Shown one piece after another: positions 23,501 to 34,201 of a DNA stretch of 64,000 bases. Position 1 is the first letter of the stretch. Every line of letters begins with the position of its first letter. The translations under genes and the position numbers were made by a program. The notes under the pieces are model-generated. The model was not told the origin of the DNA and ran no database searches. It saw nothing but the letters and a program-made list of their open reading frames with translations. This DNA comes from Closterium sp. NIES-65 (lineage: Eukaryota; Streptophyta; Zygnematophyceae; Desmidiales; Closteriaceae). The stretch covers positions 517,001-581,000 of the forward strand of contig CANXME010002001.1 of the NCBI GenBank assembly GCA_948144175.1. The letters run 5' to 3'.

Positions 23501-24818
23501 CAGCTCGTCCCGCACCAGCCACCTTCAGCATGTGTCCAGAGGCAGAGCACACCTCATTAATCGGTGCAGCGCGTACGTCGTCCAGCAGGTCCTTGCGCGG
23601 CGTCATTGTCCAAGCAGCGCCTGTGTCCAACACCCAATAGTCCAGGGGGTGCAGCTCTGCTCCAGCCTTAGCAGATGCGTCTCCTTGCTCCCCCTTGTCT
23701 CCCATATGGAAGAATTGGCCCGCGGTGCGCTCCTTCTTCTTCTCCGCACCGCCGTTGCCCTTCGGGTTGTTGTCGGACGAATCAGCGACCATGTTGGCGC
23801 CGTTTTTCTGGTTCCTCCGCGCGCCGCCATCCTGGTGACGATTCTGGGGGGTCCATCCATCGGGTTTCTTATAGCACAAAAACCAGGGATGCCCTTCCTT
23901 CTCACAATACCAGCAACTCCCTTTCATTTTGCCACCAGCACCCGACTTGCCCCCACGTCCAGATTTCGCACCGCGACCCCAACCGGTACCTCCTTGTTGG
24001 TCGTTGGAGTCGTCGTCTTTCTTTGCACCGCGTCCAGCACCACCGAAGCCACGTCCTTTGCCACGTCGGCTCCCTTGCATCCCGTAGCCGCTGCTGCCGT
24101 CGTCTCCACCCCTCAGTTGGCGGCGACGGAAGTCCTCCTCCAGAATCTTCGTCCGCACCCACTCGAGCGTCCACAAGCTCTGGTTCTGCGGCAGGCTCAA
24201 TCCGCTCGTAAATTGAAGCCACGATTCCGGCAGCAGCGAGAGCATCTTCAAGCACTTTGTTTGCTCCGGGTAGGTGATTCCTGCGGTCGCCAACTTCGCG
24301 TAGAGGTCGCGCAATTTGTCCAGGACAGGTTGCACCGGCTCTCCCTCGCTCAGGCGCAACGCGGACAGCTCCCTCTCCAGCATCAATGTTGCAACAACGG
24401 AGGTCGGGGCGTGCAGCTCCTTCAACACCGTCCACGCCTTCGGACCGCACTCAACCTCCGGCAGCAGGTGCATGACGTGGTGACGCTGGTTCAGCTCCAA
24501 ACTCTGCGACATCAAGTAGTAGCCAGCCGAGGCGCGCTCGTCCCAATCTTCCTGAAGGGCGGGGTCACTCGGTCTAGGCTCCTCCCCAATCATTAGTTTC
24601 AGCAATCCGATTTGACGGAAGTAAAGTTGCATTTTCCAGGCCCAATCATCATAGCCCTCACCATTGAACTTCTCGACGGTGAAGTTTTTCAGCACCTCCT
24701 TGATCAGCGAGCCCTGGCTTGTTCGCGCTCCCCTTGGCGCAGAAACACCAGAATCATGGCTGCCGCTACGATCTTGGGCTGAAGATTCACCAGCTACCGC
24801 CGAGGTGTTGCCCGCCAT
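20596..24818 (-). pseudogene. A3 gag-pol with a 360-bp integrase deletion
   Basis: It starts at the family ATG (24818; M-A-G-N-T-S). The first frame, to 22389, carries gag core, zinc knuckle CWYCEKEGHPWFLC (about 23890-23935), protease VLDTGAAWTM (about 23605-23635), pre-integrase and integrase through NGVAERANR (about 22660). At about 22570 the sequence jumps from HAVRHATV to the VWEEGEE region, deleting about 360 bp (120 codons) and changing frame. RT (YVDD near 21610) and RNase H are intact in the second frame, ending at 20596. The element could encode gag but not a normal polyprotein. Confidence 0.94.
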
Positions 24819-24864
24819 AGCTACCTATATCGAGGATCACTATAACGCAGCTCTGATACCAGCT

Positions 24865-25958
24865 TGTTGGTGTAAGGGCCTAATAAACTCAAGCTATTAA
24901 GACTTTATCACACTTAAAACCTCTCCTCGGGGTCACCTCCAAGGGTCCTTGGGTGCCTGGTACAAGACCAGCCCCTATCCTCGGGTCCGAGTTTGTAGAG
25001 AGAGGGATCAAGAGGGACTTAGTCAAAACAGCAAGAGTACCTTGAGCGTCGCGCAGCGTATCGTGCAGACCGTCGACCGGATTAAGCTGAGAATTTGCTA
25101 TATCGAAGCTCACTCTAAGAGCTTTAAAATAAGCCAAGTTGCCTCGCGAAAAGTTCTGCCATTACGAAGTTATGGCTCGGACAGCGTTAGCCTAGCGTTG
25201 GAGTGCTAGCATACTAGCGTTGACTCGGGTAGCATTCCGCCGTCGCATCGCGTAGAAAACGAAATTCCAGGAAGGAAGGAATTCGCTTGAATCAATTTCA
25301 CTATATCCAGGTACAAACAGAGAAGGAATAAATAGTTCTAGCTAGCAAGGACCTTGGGAATGAACCTGAGAACAACCAGGGATCATCCCAAATAATTCCA
25401 AGCAACAGAACCAACCTGGCTGGACAAAACAGCAGGTGGTAGGTTGGTAAACAACCTCTGGTTCTGTTTTTCCAACCTGGGAAAACAACAACCAGGTTCA
25501 GGTCCCAAAAACAGAACCTGTTTTGTCTTTGCCCAACCAGCCAAATGCTGGTTCCGCTGGTTTCCCCTGACCCTGTAGCATGCAGATACAGACAAACAAC
25601 ATCCAACCTTCACCTAAATTGTACCCCTATAGTGCCTGCCCTGCTACACTATAGTCAACCAAACAAAACAGTACAATTTCGAGTTGGATAGAACTGAATC
25701 TGCGCAATCAAGTAAGTTGAACCGCAAAGCTTCCATCTTGGGTTCCTTTGCGAGCTCGTCCTTTCTGCTTGTACTGTTCATAGCGCGTACAATGTTATGC
25801 CGAAGCGCACATTTTGCGAGTACCTGCAAATGCTTCAAGCGAAAATTGCGAAAACAAACAAACACACAAACATACCATTCACACGCAAATGCATTCGCAC
25901 ACGCATACTCGTACAAACAGACGGCAGGGTGTCGTGCAATGTGAATTTGCACCCAACA
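24865..25958 (-). repeat. A3 5' LTR
   Basis: 1094 bp, with the primer-binding site (complement of TGGTATCAGAGC) immediately to its left at about 24850-24861. Right flank is the AGTAG duplication and B1 coding sequence. Confidence 0.96.
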
Positions 25959-26267
25959 AGTAGGACCGACAGTCGTAGTCTCAGCGCCAGCACCCGCAGC
26001 AGCTCCAGCTCCAGAGGCACCCCCGGGCCCGGCAGCTCCAGTACTCTCAGTACGAGCACCTTTGGGACCCGAGGTACCAGCTCCCTCGGCAGAAACAGAA
26101 CCTCAAGCACCCGCAGCACCTCCAGCTCCAGCAGCTCGCCTCCAGCGCCGGGCAAACCACTCACGCAGCTCCAGAGGAGAGAGCGGCTCGCGGCGCGAAG
26201 AACGGTCCGGAGAACCACCAGGAACAGAAGCAGCAGGCGCAGCACTCCCAGGCGAAGCACCCCTAGA

Positions 26268-26452
26268 CGCAGTACTCCCAAGCTCAGCACCCCCAGGCTC
26301 AGCACCCCCAGGCTCAGCACCCCCAGGCTCAGCACCCCAAGTCTCAGCACCCCCAGGCTCAGCACCCCCAGGCCCAGCACCCCTAGGCTCAGCACCCCCA
26401 GGCTCAGCACCCCCAGGCTCAGCACCCCCAGGCTCAGCACCCCGAGGCTCCG
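26268..26452 (-). repeat. 15-bp tandem repeat coding G-A-E-P-G
   Basis: About twelve in-frame copies of a GCACCCCCAGGCTCA unit (plus strand), coding an alternating G-A-E-P-G / G-A-E-P-R peptide between integrase and RT of B1. It is not seen in B2, B3 or D1, where this region is missing or different. Perfect units alternate with single-base variants. Confidence 0.88.
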
Positions 26453-28529
26453 CACCCGCAGCAGCACCAGAGTCACCAGTGACCTCGACAGGCTCGACCG
26501 CGTCTACCTGAGACACACCTGAAGGGGCAGGACCCTGAGGGGGGAGGGGGTCTACCGGGGGGGGACCTGGGACCAGGAAGAGGGGCGGCGGGGGGAGGGA
26601 CGGAGTGCGGTAGGGGAAGAGCCGGTAGAAGGGAACCGACTCGTCGAACGTGACGTCCTGGGAGGACAGAACACGTCGAGAGGTGGGGTGGTAGAACTGC
26701 CACCCAGGGGCGTCGGGGGGGAACCCCAGGAAGACGCAGGGAGCAGCGCGAGGGGACAGCTTGTCCGCAGACAAGTCGCGGACAAACGCCCGAGATCCCC
26801 AGACACGGAACGCCGACGCATCGCCAACCTTCCCCGTCCACAGCAAAGCTGGGGAGGTCTCCGGTCTGGAGACCCTGGGCTGAAGGTTGATGTGATGCGC
26901 GGCGTACCGAACCGCAAACGGCCACAGAAAATGGGGGGCAGCCGCATGCACCATGGACGTACGGGCGACGTCTATGACTATGCCGATGCGGCGCTCAGCA
27001 ATCCCATTCTGCTGTGGAGAGTCCGGAAGCGTGAGAGTCTGGCGGATGCCTCGTGCACGACAGTAGGCTCGCAGAAGGCCGGAGGAGAACTCTCCGCCTC
27101 TGTCCGAGTGCAGACGCAAAACAGGAAAGTCCGAGCCGAAGCTCCGCCTGAGCTGGAGACGAGCTGCGCGGATCCAGTCGATCAACACCTCAGTGACCTC
27201 ACCCTTGGTGCGCAAGGGGAAGACTGTGGTGTAACGCGAGTAGTCGTCAACCACCAGCAGGAAGTAGCGCTCGTGACCCTGTCCACGGACGCGGGCTGGG
27301 CCCCACACGTCCATGTGAAGCGTCTGCATCGGGGCCTCCGTCGGAGGAAACGGGGAGGAGTGAGGGGAAGCCCGCAGGCGACCCTCGACACAGGGGACAC
27401 AGGGAGGGCCAGGCCCCGGAGGAAGGGGAGGGAGGGACCGGGGAAGACCAGAGACAAGAAGGCGAGAGGCCATGCCCCGGAGACGAGGCAGGGAGGGGTG
27501 ACCCATGCGGTGGTGCCACAGGAGGGTCTCGTGGGACAGGAGGCGACACGAGCAGGGGGCAGACTCAGGACCAGACCTGGACGCTGCAGCAAACACCTGA
27601 CCCGACGCAGCTACCTGACCAGACGCAGGAGGAGGAGACGGAACAGTGAGTGTGTATAGGCTCGATCCCGGCCCACGTGTGAACGTGGTCAAGTGTCGAC
27701 CCGTGTCCGCGTCCGTGCAGTGGGTGTCCCGTCGGCGCGCAGGGGTGAACTGGTCAACCCCTGCATCCTGCAGGTCAGCACCCGCCACCAAGTTCGTAGA
27801 GAACAAGGGGAGGTAGAGACCGGACAGGGCGCCAGACGGGACCGCAGGGCATGGCAGGACAGTGGAGTAGCGAGCCAGAACAGGACCCCCAGAGGGGTCC
27901 GCCAGGGAGACTGCCACTGGCCGACTAAGCGGCGTGAGTGTGGTGCGGTCTCGAAAGAAGGAGCGAGACGCCCCTGAGTCAAGAGTGAAGGTGAGAGAGG
28001 GCGGAGCCGACGCAGTACCTGAGAGAGCAGACTCACCAGCACCTGAGGACACAGACTCACTGGCACCTAGAGCGACAGCCTCACCAGCACCTGGAGCAGC
28101 AGCCTCAACAGCACCTAGAGCCGCAGTACCAATGCCCGGGTCGGGCGGGAAACACCGGTAACAGTCACCCTCCTCACTAATAGTCACAGCATACATGGCA
28201 GCAAGAATAGCATCAAAGTCAAGATCAAAGATAGCTACTCCTGCCCTAGACAGCTGGTCCCAGCGAGGGATCTCAGAGGCGTCAGGAAACTGGCGGCGCC
28301 AAGCGTCAGTCAGGCGGCCGAAGCAGCGCTGGGTGGAGTGTGGACCACCACACGGCTCACCCGCACGGTCGCCAGTGCGTAGGACGTAGGTGCACGGACC
28401 AGTACCCCCACCCCTCTGACGTGCAGTATACCACTCACGGAGCTGCTGCGGGGAGAGGGTCTCTTGACCACGCTGCTCCCGCTGCTGCTGGCGCTGACCA
28501 CCACCGGAGCCACTCCTCTGCGACGAGCC

Positions 28530-28755
28530 ACGACCTCCGCCGCCGCCGCCACCACCTCCGCTGCCACCGCCACTCCCACCGTCGCCGCCGCCACCGCCGC
28601 CTCCGCCTCCACTCCCACCACCACCGCCGCTGCCGCCCCCGCCTCCACTGCCGCCGCTGACACCTCCACTCCCGCCACCACTCCCGCTACCACCCCCACC
28701 TCCTCCGCTGCCTCCACCGCCGCCTCCACCGCCCCCGCCGCCTCCACCACCGTTC
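28530..28755 (-). repeat. Glycine-coding GGN repeat in B1 gag
   Basis: A CCDCCDCC-type low-complexity tract (plus strand) encoding a nearly uninterrupted glycine run with scattered S, V and D in the gag nucleocapsid region. Frame is preserved throughout. B2 has lost this region and in D1 the equivalent is glutamine/glycine-rich. Confidence 0.85.
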
Positions 28756-29594
28756 CTGCCCCCCTTGCCCTTGCCAGAGCGACGTCTCCCACTGGGGGCA
28801 GACGCCGCACCGACCGACTCAAAACCAACTAGGTCGGCCGTAGCAGCAGAGGCGACAGAGGGCAGGAGGGGGGAGGGGGAACACCCCTCAAAGATGGGGG
28901 TGCGCGGGTCACCACGAGAGGCCCCTACTGCGAGAATGCTCTTCTCGGCTGCTAGGAGGGACTTCTCGAGGAGGTCAACAGTGAGAGTGGTGGGGCAGAC
29001 TGAGAGTAAGTCGTCCCTGACTCCGCGAAGGGAGTCAGGGAGGCGGGTGACAATGTAGTAGAGAGTGAAGTACATGGGGGGGGGGTTCTTGGCGCAGAAC
29101 TCAGCAGGAAGCGCAGCGCGGAAGCGAGCGTCACTAGTGCGCAGGTGGGTAATGAGGTCGGTGACTGTGGCAAAAGAAGCAAGGTCGGGAAAGAGGTACG
29201 GTAGCATGAGGCGGCTTAGTGCAGCAGTGGCAGGGGAGGAGTAGCGTGCAATAACGGCGTCGTACAAGGTCTGAGCACTCTTGTACGACCCAAAGTGTGC
29301 ACGCTCAGAGGGAGGGAGGTGGCGACGCACAGCAAGACGTGCAGCAGCATCGCGTGTGGCCCACTGTGAGCGAACAGTGGCATCCTCAGTAGCAGCAGGG
29401 GCGGGAGAGGCACCAGAAGTGAGATCAAAGAGAGAGAGGCCGTCAGCTCTGTCGCACTGTAAGAAAAGCAGCAGGTCGTCTACCCGCACGTCAAAGTCGA
29501 TGGCTCTGCCCTCAGCGTCAAAGGTGAGGACACTGGGGGTAGCCATGACAGCAGTAGGGTGAGGGCAGTGCGCAGAGTAAAGCTCAGTGCTCAC

Positions 29595-30416
29595 CAGACA
29601 GGGCAGTGCAGGCGGCTCGGGCGGCTCGGGCGGCTCGGCTGCTGGGGCGGCCCGGCTGCTGGGGCGGCTCGGCTGCTGGGGCGGCTCGGTTGCTGTGGCG
29701 GCTCGGCTGCTGGGGCGGCTCGGCTGCCGGGACGGCGTAGTTGCTGGGGCGGCGGGGCCGGGAGATGCAGCTGCGGGGCCGGGAGATGCAGTGGCGGGGC
29801 CGTCACGGGTAGTGGCGGGGCCGGTAGGTGAAGCGGCGGGGCCGTCAGGTACACCAGCGGGGCCGGCAGGTGAGACGGCAGGGCCTGCAGATGAGGCGGC
29901 GGGGCCGGCAGGTGCAGCAGCGGGGCCGTCAGAGGGGACGACGGGGCCGTCAGGTGCAGCGGCGGGGCCGTCAGAGGGGACGGCGGGGCCGTCAGGTGCA
30001 GCGGCGGGGCCGTCTGAAGCAGCGGCTGGGCCGGCTGAGGGGACAGCGGGGCCGTCAAGTGCAGCGGCGGGGCCGGCAGAGGGGACAGCGGGGCCGTCAA
30101 GTGCAGCGGAGGGGCCGGTAGAGGGGACGGCGGGGCCGTCGCAGGCGATCGCGGGGCCGTCAGAGACGGCGCCGGCGTCACGAGGGTCAGAGGGGGCGGC
30201 GCGCGACTGGAGGGCGGCACGCGCGACGCGGCGCAGCCGTCTAGGGGCGGTGCAACGAGGCCGCGTAGGTGGCGCGCCAAAAAAAATCGCGGGCGGCTCG
30301 ACGCGATCGGGCCGCCAAAGGAAAAAAAAGGCCCAGCGCGACTCGGGCTAGGGCAGAGCGCGCTCCGGGCAGGACGGAATAGTAGGTGGGCCCTAGGAAC
30401 AGTTCCCACTAGGGAA
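29595..30416 (-). repeat. B1 leader: GC-rich degenerate tandem repeats
   Basis: Some 800 bp between the primer-binding site and gag. The part next to gag repeats GGCTGCTGGGGCGGCTC-type units; the middle repeats GCGGGGCCGTCAG/GCGGGGCCGGCAG units of about 15-30 bp; the end near the LTR has GGCGCGCC and A8 runs. All frames read as low-complexity peptides, so I do not call a gene. B2, B3 and D1 have leaders in the same place built from different units. Confidence 0.85.
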
Positions 30417-30430
30417 CCTGCTCGATACCA
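30417..30430 (-). promoter_or_regulatory. B1 primer-binding site
   Basis: On the minus strand TGGTATCGAGCAGG directly follows the 5' LTR. It matches the initiator-methionine type site TGGTATCAGAGC only in its first seven bases, so a different or shorter tRNA match is possible. Confidence 0.7.
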
Positions 30431-30566
30431 TGTTAAGATAGAGGCGAGGAATGATGCACTATGAAATGAAAGAAGTACAAGTACCAACCCTAATTGGGTT
30501 GTACCCCCTATGGGCTACCCCACTACAGCCTACATATATGCATCAGCAATATATCATCATCTGACA
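30431..30566 (-). repeat. B1 5' LTR
   Basis: 136 bp, TGTTAAGATAGAGG ... CATCATCTGACA on the plus strand, followed by the GGATT duplication and A2 RNase H sequence. Confidence 0.95.
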
Positions 30567-33500
30567 GGATTCACCGTCCCCCTTTTCACTTCCTTACGCA
30601 GCCAGTGCCACTTGATACGCATGTGCTTGTTCAGCCCATGAAGCACAGCGTTCCTGGCCATCCTAAGAGCCCCCTTGCTATCACAAAACAGCGGCGTAGC
30701 AACCTTCTACTCCTGACCAATCTCCTCTAACAACCTCCTCAGCCAAATCACCTCCTTCACCCCGTGGAACATTGCCATGTACTCTGATTCCACGGAAGAG
30801 AGTGCTGTCTCCGTCTGCTTCTTTGACCTCCAACTAACTGGTCCTCCCCCAACTACGCAGATGTATCCTCCCACAGATGAAGAATCCTCCTTCTCAGAGG
30901 CCCACGTAGCATCGGTAAAGCAAGTGAGAAAGAGCTTGCCTTCTCCAAGCCTCTCCCCCTTCTCTTTCAGCACCTCAACCTCTTTCTGCTTCACCTGTGC
31001 AGATACGGAGTATTGAACTCCAATGCTTGGGTGAGAGCTCAGATACTTCACCACACGCTCAGCTGCATCCACCTGCTCCTCTGATGGATTCTGCACCACC
31101 CTAGCCAGCTGCCCAACCGAGAAAGAGATGTCAGGCCTCGTGTGAACAGCTGCATACAAGAGGCTGCCCACCAAGGACTGGAATTGCTGCTGCTCCTCTG
31201 CTTCAACCCCTTTCATCCTCTGCAGCCTTTACAAGCTTGAATTCTGCTGGCAGGGGAGTTGCAACCTTGCGCTCATTCTCAATCCCATGCTTCTCCCCCA
31301 GCTCCTTGATGAACGTCTCCTGGTGCAGTTTCAACCACCTGTGATCTGGATCCCTCTCTACGTGCATCCCGAGGTAGTATTTTACCTCCCCAAGGTTCTT
31401 GCACTTGAAGTTCTCCATCAGCTGCTGCTGCACTTTCTGGATCTCCTTCATGCTGCTGCTGAAGAGAAGAATGTCGTCCACATAGATCAGAAACAACACC
31501 AGCTTCTCCCCCTCCCGCTTGAGAAAGAGGCTCTCATCACAGCTGCTGGTCCTAAATCCCATCTCTTCTAAAACAGCTGCCAACTTCTGGTACCAGCAGC
31601 GTGGCGCCTGCTTCAAGCCGTAGATGGACTTTCTCAGCTTGCACAGCCTGCCCGTACCATCCTCATACCCGGGCGGCTGCATCATGAACACCTCCTCCTC
31701 TAAAATCCCGTTGAGGAATGCCGTTGATATGTCCAACTGGATAATGAACTTCCCACCAACGGCTGCATGGCGGTAGGTCTTGGGGACGTGGGCGACTGCC
31801 ATGCAACCGAACATCCTCAGCATGTCCACCGGCGGCTTCCTCCCAAGCCACCTCTCCAACGGCACCCACGAGTCATCCCCAACCTTTGTGAGTACCCTGT
31901 TCCTAGCGACGGTAGCGTGCCGAACAGCATGGGGCCAAATCAAGTTGCCCAGCCCAGATTCTATGAGCAGCGCCCTAGCTGTCTCCAGAATTGTCCGGTT
32001 CGCCCATTCTTCTATACCGTTAGATTGTGGGGTGTAAGCCGTGGTCAGCTCCCTCTAAGTGGCCTGCTTCTTGAGCCAGGCCGTCATCTCAGCTCCAAGG
32101 AACTCAACACCCTGATCTGTCCTAATCCGCTTCACCACACACTCCGCTTGCTTCTCCACAAACGGCACCCAATCGTTCTGAATCGTGGAGGCGGCGTGAT
32201 CTTTCTGCTTCAGCGGATACGCCCACATTAGCCTGCTGTAGTCATCCACTATGGTTAGGAAGTGCCGCTCCCCCTTGTGCCCTTGCACCGGCAGCGGGCC
32301 CACCAAGTCCATGTGGACCAGCTCCAACCGCTTTTTGCTCCTGCCAGCCACACTATGGAAGGGGAAACGGGTGAACTTTGAAAGGAGGCAAATTTCACAG
32401 TTATCATCGGGTGGTTGTCCGTTCAGCTTCAAGCCCTTAACGGCTCCATCCTTCTCCAGCTGCTTCAGCAAAGGCATTGCCACATGCCCCAAACGTCGGT
32501 GTGCAGTTGGCCAATCCGTCTCCCCAGATCTGGCTGACACTTTCACACCAACCCCTCCAACGGCGTTGCACTCTCCCTGGGATGCAGACCCCTCTCCAGC
32601 CTGCCCCCAGCCGTGCCACGCCAGCGCCGGCAGCTGCCACATAGATCTGTACACGTACTTGCTCCCGTGCCGATTCTAAAGCACCCGATTGCCCAGCTTC
32701 CCCTTATAATTGCAAGCCCCATCGGTGTTGGTGTTCACCCCAGCCTTGCCAAGCTTACGGAGGGAGATAAGGTTGGCCTTCAGGTCGGGGACGAGGAGAA
32801 CGTCGTGCAGCACCACCGGCTTGCCATCCGCTCCCTTAAACGCAGCTCGTCCCGCACCAGCCACCTTCAACATGTGCCCAGAGGCAGAGCACACCTCGTT
32901 AATCGGTGCAGCGCGTACGTTGTCCAGCAGGTCCTTGCGCGGCGTCATTGTCCAAGCAGCGCCTGTGTCCAACACCCAATAGTCCAAGGGGTGCAGCTCT
33001 GCTCCAACCTTACAGATGCGTCTTCTTGCTCCCCTTTGTCTCCCACATGGAAGAATTGGCCCGCGGTGCGCTCCTTCTTCTTCTCCGCACCGCCGTTGCC
33101 CTTCGTGTTGTTGTCGGACGAATCAGCGACCATGTTGGCGCCGTTTTTCTGGTTCCTCCGCGCGCCGCCATTGTGGTGACGATTCTGGGGGGTCCATCCA
33201 TCGGGTTTCTTATAGCACAAAAACCAGGGGTGCCCCTCATTCTCACAATACCAGCAACTCCCTTTCATTTTTTTACCAGCACCCGACTTGCCCCCACGTC
33301 CAGATTTCGCACCGCGACCCCAACCGGTACCTCCTTGTTGGTCGTTGGAGTCGTCGTCTTTCTTTGCACCGCGTCCAGCACCAACGAAGCCACGTCCTTT
33401 GCCACGTCGGCTCCCTTGCATCCCATAGCCGCTGCTGCCGTCGTCTCCACCCCTCAGTTGGCGGCGACGGAAGTCCTCCTCCAGAATCTTCGTCCGCACC

Positions 33501-34155
33501 CACTCGAGCGTCCACAAGCTCTGGTTCTGCGGCAGGCTCAATCCACTCGTGAATTGAAGACACGATTCCGGCAGCAGCGAGAGCATCTACACGCACTTGG
33601 TCTGCTCCGGGTAGGTGATTTCCGCGATCGCCAACTTCGCGTAGAGATCACGCATCTTGTCCAGGATGGGTTGCACCGGCTCTCCCTCGCTTAGGCGCAA
33701 CGCGGACAGCTCCCTCTCCTGAGCGTCGCAGCGACGGAGGTAGGGGCGTGCAGCTCCTTGAACACGGTCCACGCCTTTGGACTGCACTAAACCTCCGGCA
33801 GCAGGTGCATGACGTGGTGACGCTGGTTCAGCTCCAAACTCTGCGACATCAAGTAGTAGCCAGCCGAGGCAAGCTCGTCCCAATCTTCCTGAAGGGCGGG
33901 GTCACTTGGTTTGGGCTCCTCCCCAATCATTAGTTTCAGCAATCCGATCTTACGAAAATAGAGTTGCATTTTCCAGGCCCAATCATCATAGCCCTCACCA
34001 TTGAACTTCTCGACGGTGAAGTTTTTCAGCACCTCCTTGATCAGCGAGCCCTGGCTTGTTCGCGCTTCCCTTGGCGCAGAAACACCAGAATCTTGGCTGC
34101 CGCTACGATCTTGGGCTGAAGATTCACCAGCTACCGCCGAGGTGTTGCCCGCCAT
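30567..34155 (-). pseudogene. A2 gag-pol, heavily damaged
   Basis: Starts at the family ATG (34155). The gag start is readable to about 33787, then a frame change near 33590-33790, the nucleocapsid with zinc knuckle (about 33200-33260), protease and pre-integrase (about 32100-32990, with a stop near 32677), integrase core (stop at 32055-32057), and integrase to about 31770. There the sequence jumps from the HVPKTYR motif straight to the residues before MDIS/LDIS in RT, a loss of about 0.9 kb against A6. RT (YVDD changed to YVDD with upstream L-I, near 31475) and RNase H follow with a frameshift near 31210. The RNase H end is split by B1 and continues at 16696. Confidence 0.92.
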
Positions 34156-34201
34156 AGCTACCTATAACGAGGATCACTATAACGCAGCTATGATACCAGC
34201 T

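Larger units (their letters stand above)
19460..25958 (-). mobile_element. Copia family A element A3 (innermost)
   Basis: Two complete 1094-bp LTRs (19460-20553 and 24865-25958) differ at only about three positions, and the 5-bp duplication is intact, so A3 is young. The internal region is about 360 bp shorter than A6 because of one deletion spanning the integrase C-terminus. It is inserted in the linker of B1 between integrase and RT, in the same (minus) orientation. Confidence 0.96.
25959..29546 (-). pseudogene. B1 gag-protease-integrase segment of the polyprotein
   Basis: It starts at ATG 29546 (M-A-T-P-S-V-L), which is supported by equivalent ATGs in B2 (47973) and D1 (37493); the frame is open a little further upstream but without a better start. 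In order: UBN2-like gag core to about residue 230, a poly-glycine tract, a cysteine/histidine cluster (C-x13-C-x3-H-x4-C, about 28320-28400), protease TLDSGASRSFF (about 27955-27990), pre-integrase LWHHRMGHPSLPRL (about 27475-27530), integrase with MDVWGP (about 27300), LHSDRGGEF (about 27085) and NGIAERRIG (about 26990), then a 15-bp repeat region. A single TGA (26103-26105) interrupts it just before the A3 site. The frame continues at 19459. Confidence 0.93.
16697..30566 (-). mobile_element. Copia family B element B1, interrupted by A3
   Basis: Minus-strand element with 136-bp LTRs (16697-16832 and 30431-30566) and target duplication GGATT. Without the A3 insertion it is about 7.4 kb. It has a GC-rich repetitive leader, gag-protease-integrase on the right of A3, and RT-RNase H on the left. 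The coding frame on the two sides of A3 is exactly continuous (1995 codons including the final stop), with only two internal stops. This is the most complete family B copy in the window. Confidence 0.95.

Noticed and set aside
23142-24596. Long plus-strand frame of 484 codons opposite A3 gag-pol (also 57868-59319 opposite A6)
   Set aside because: Antisense shadow of the GC-rich, codon-biased gag-pol; content has no domain.
26103-26105. TGA in B1 as a programmed gag-pol stop
   Set aside because: It lies after integrase, far from any gag/pol border, and appears only in this copy, so it reads as a mutation.
29591-30487. Proline-rich frame of 298 codons in the B1 leader
   Set aside because: Open only because the tandem repeats lack stops; adjacent frames are open too and B2/B3 leaders do not encode a related peptide.
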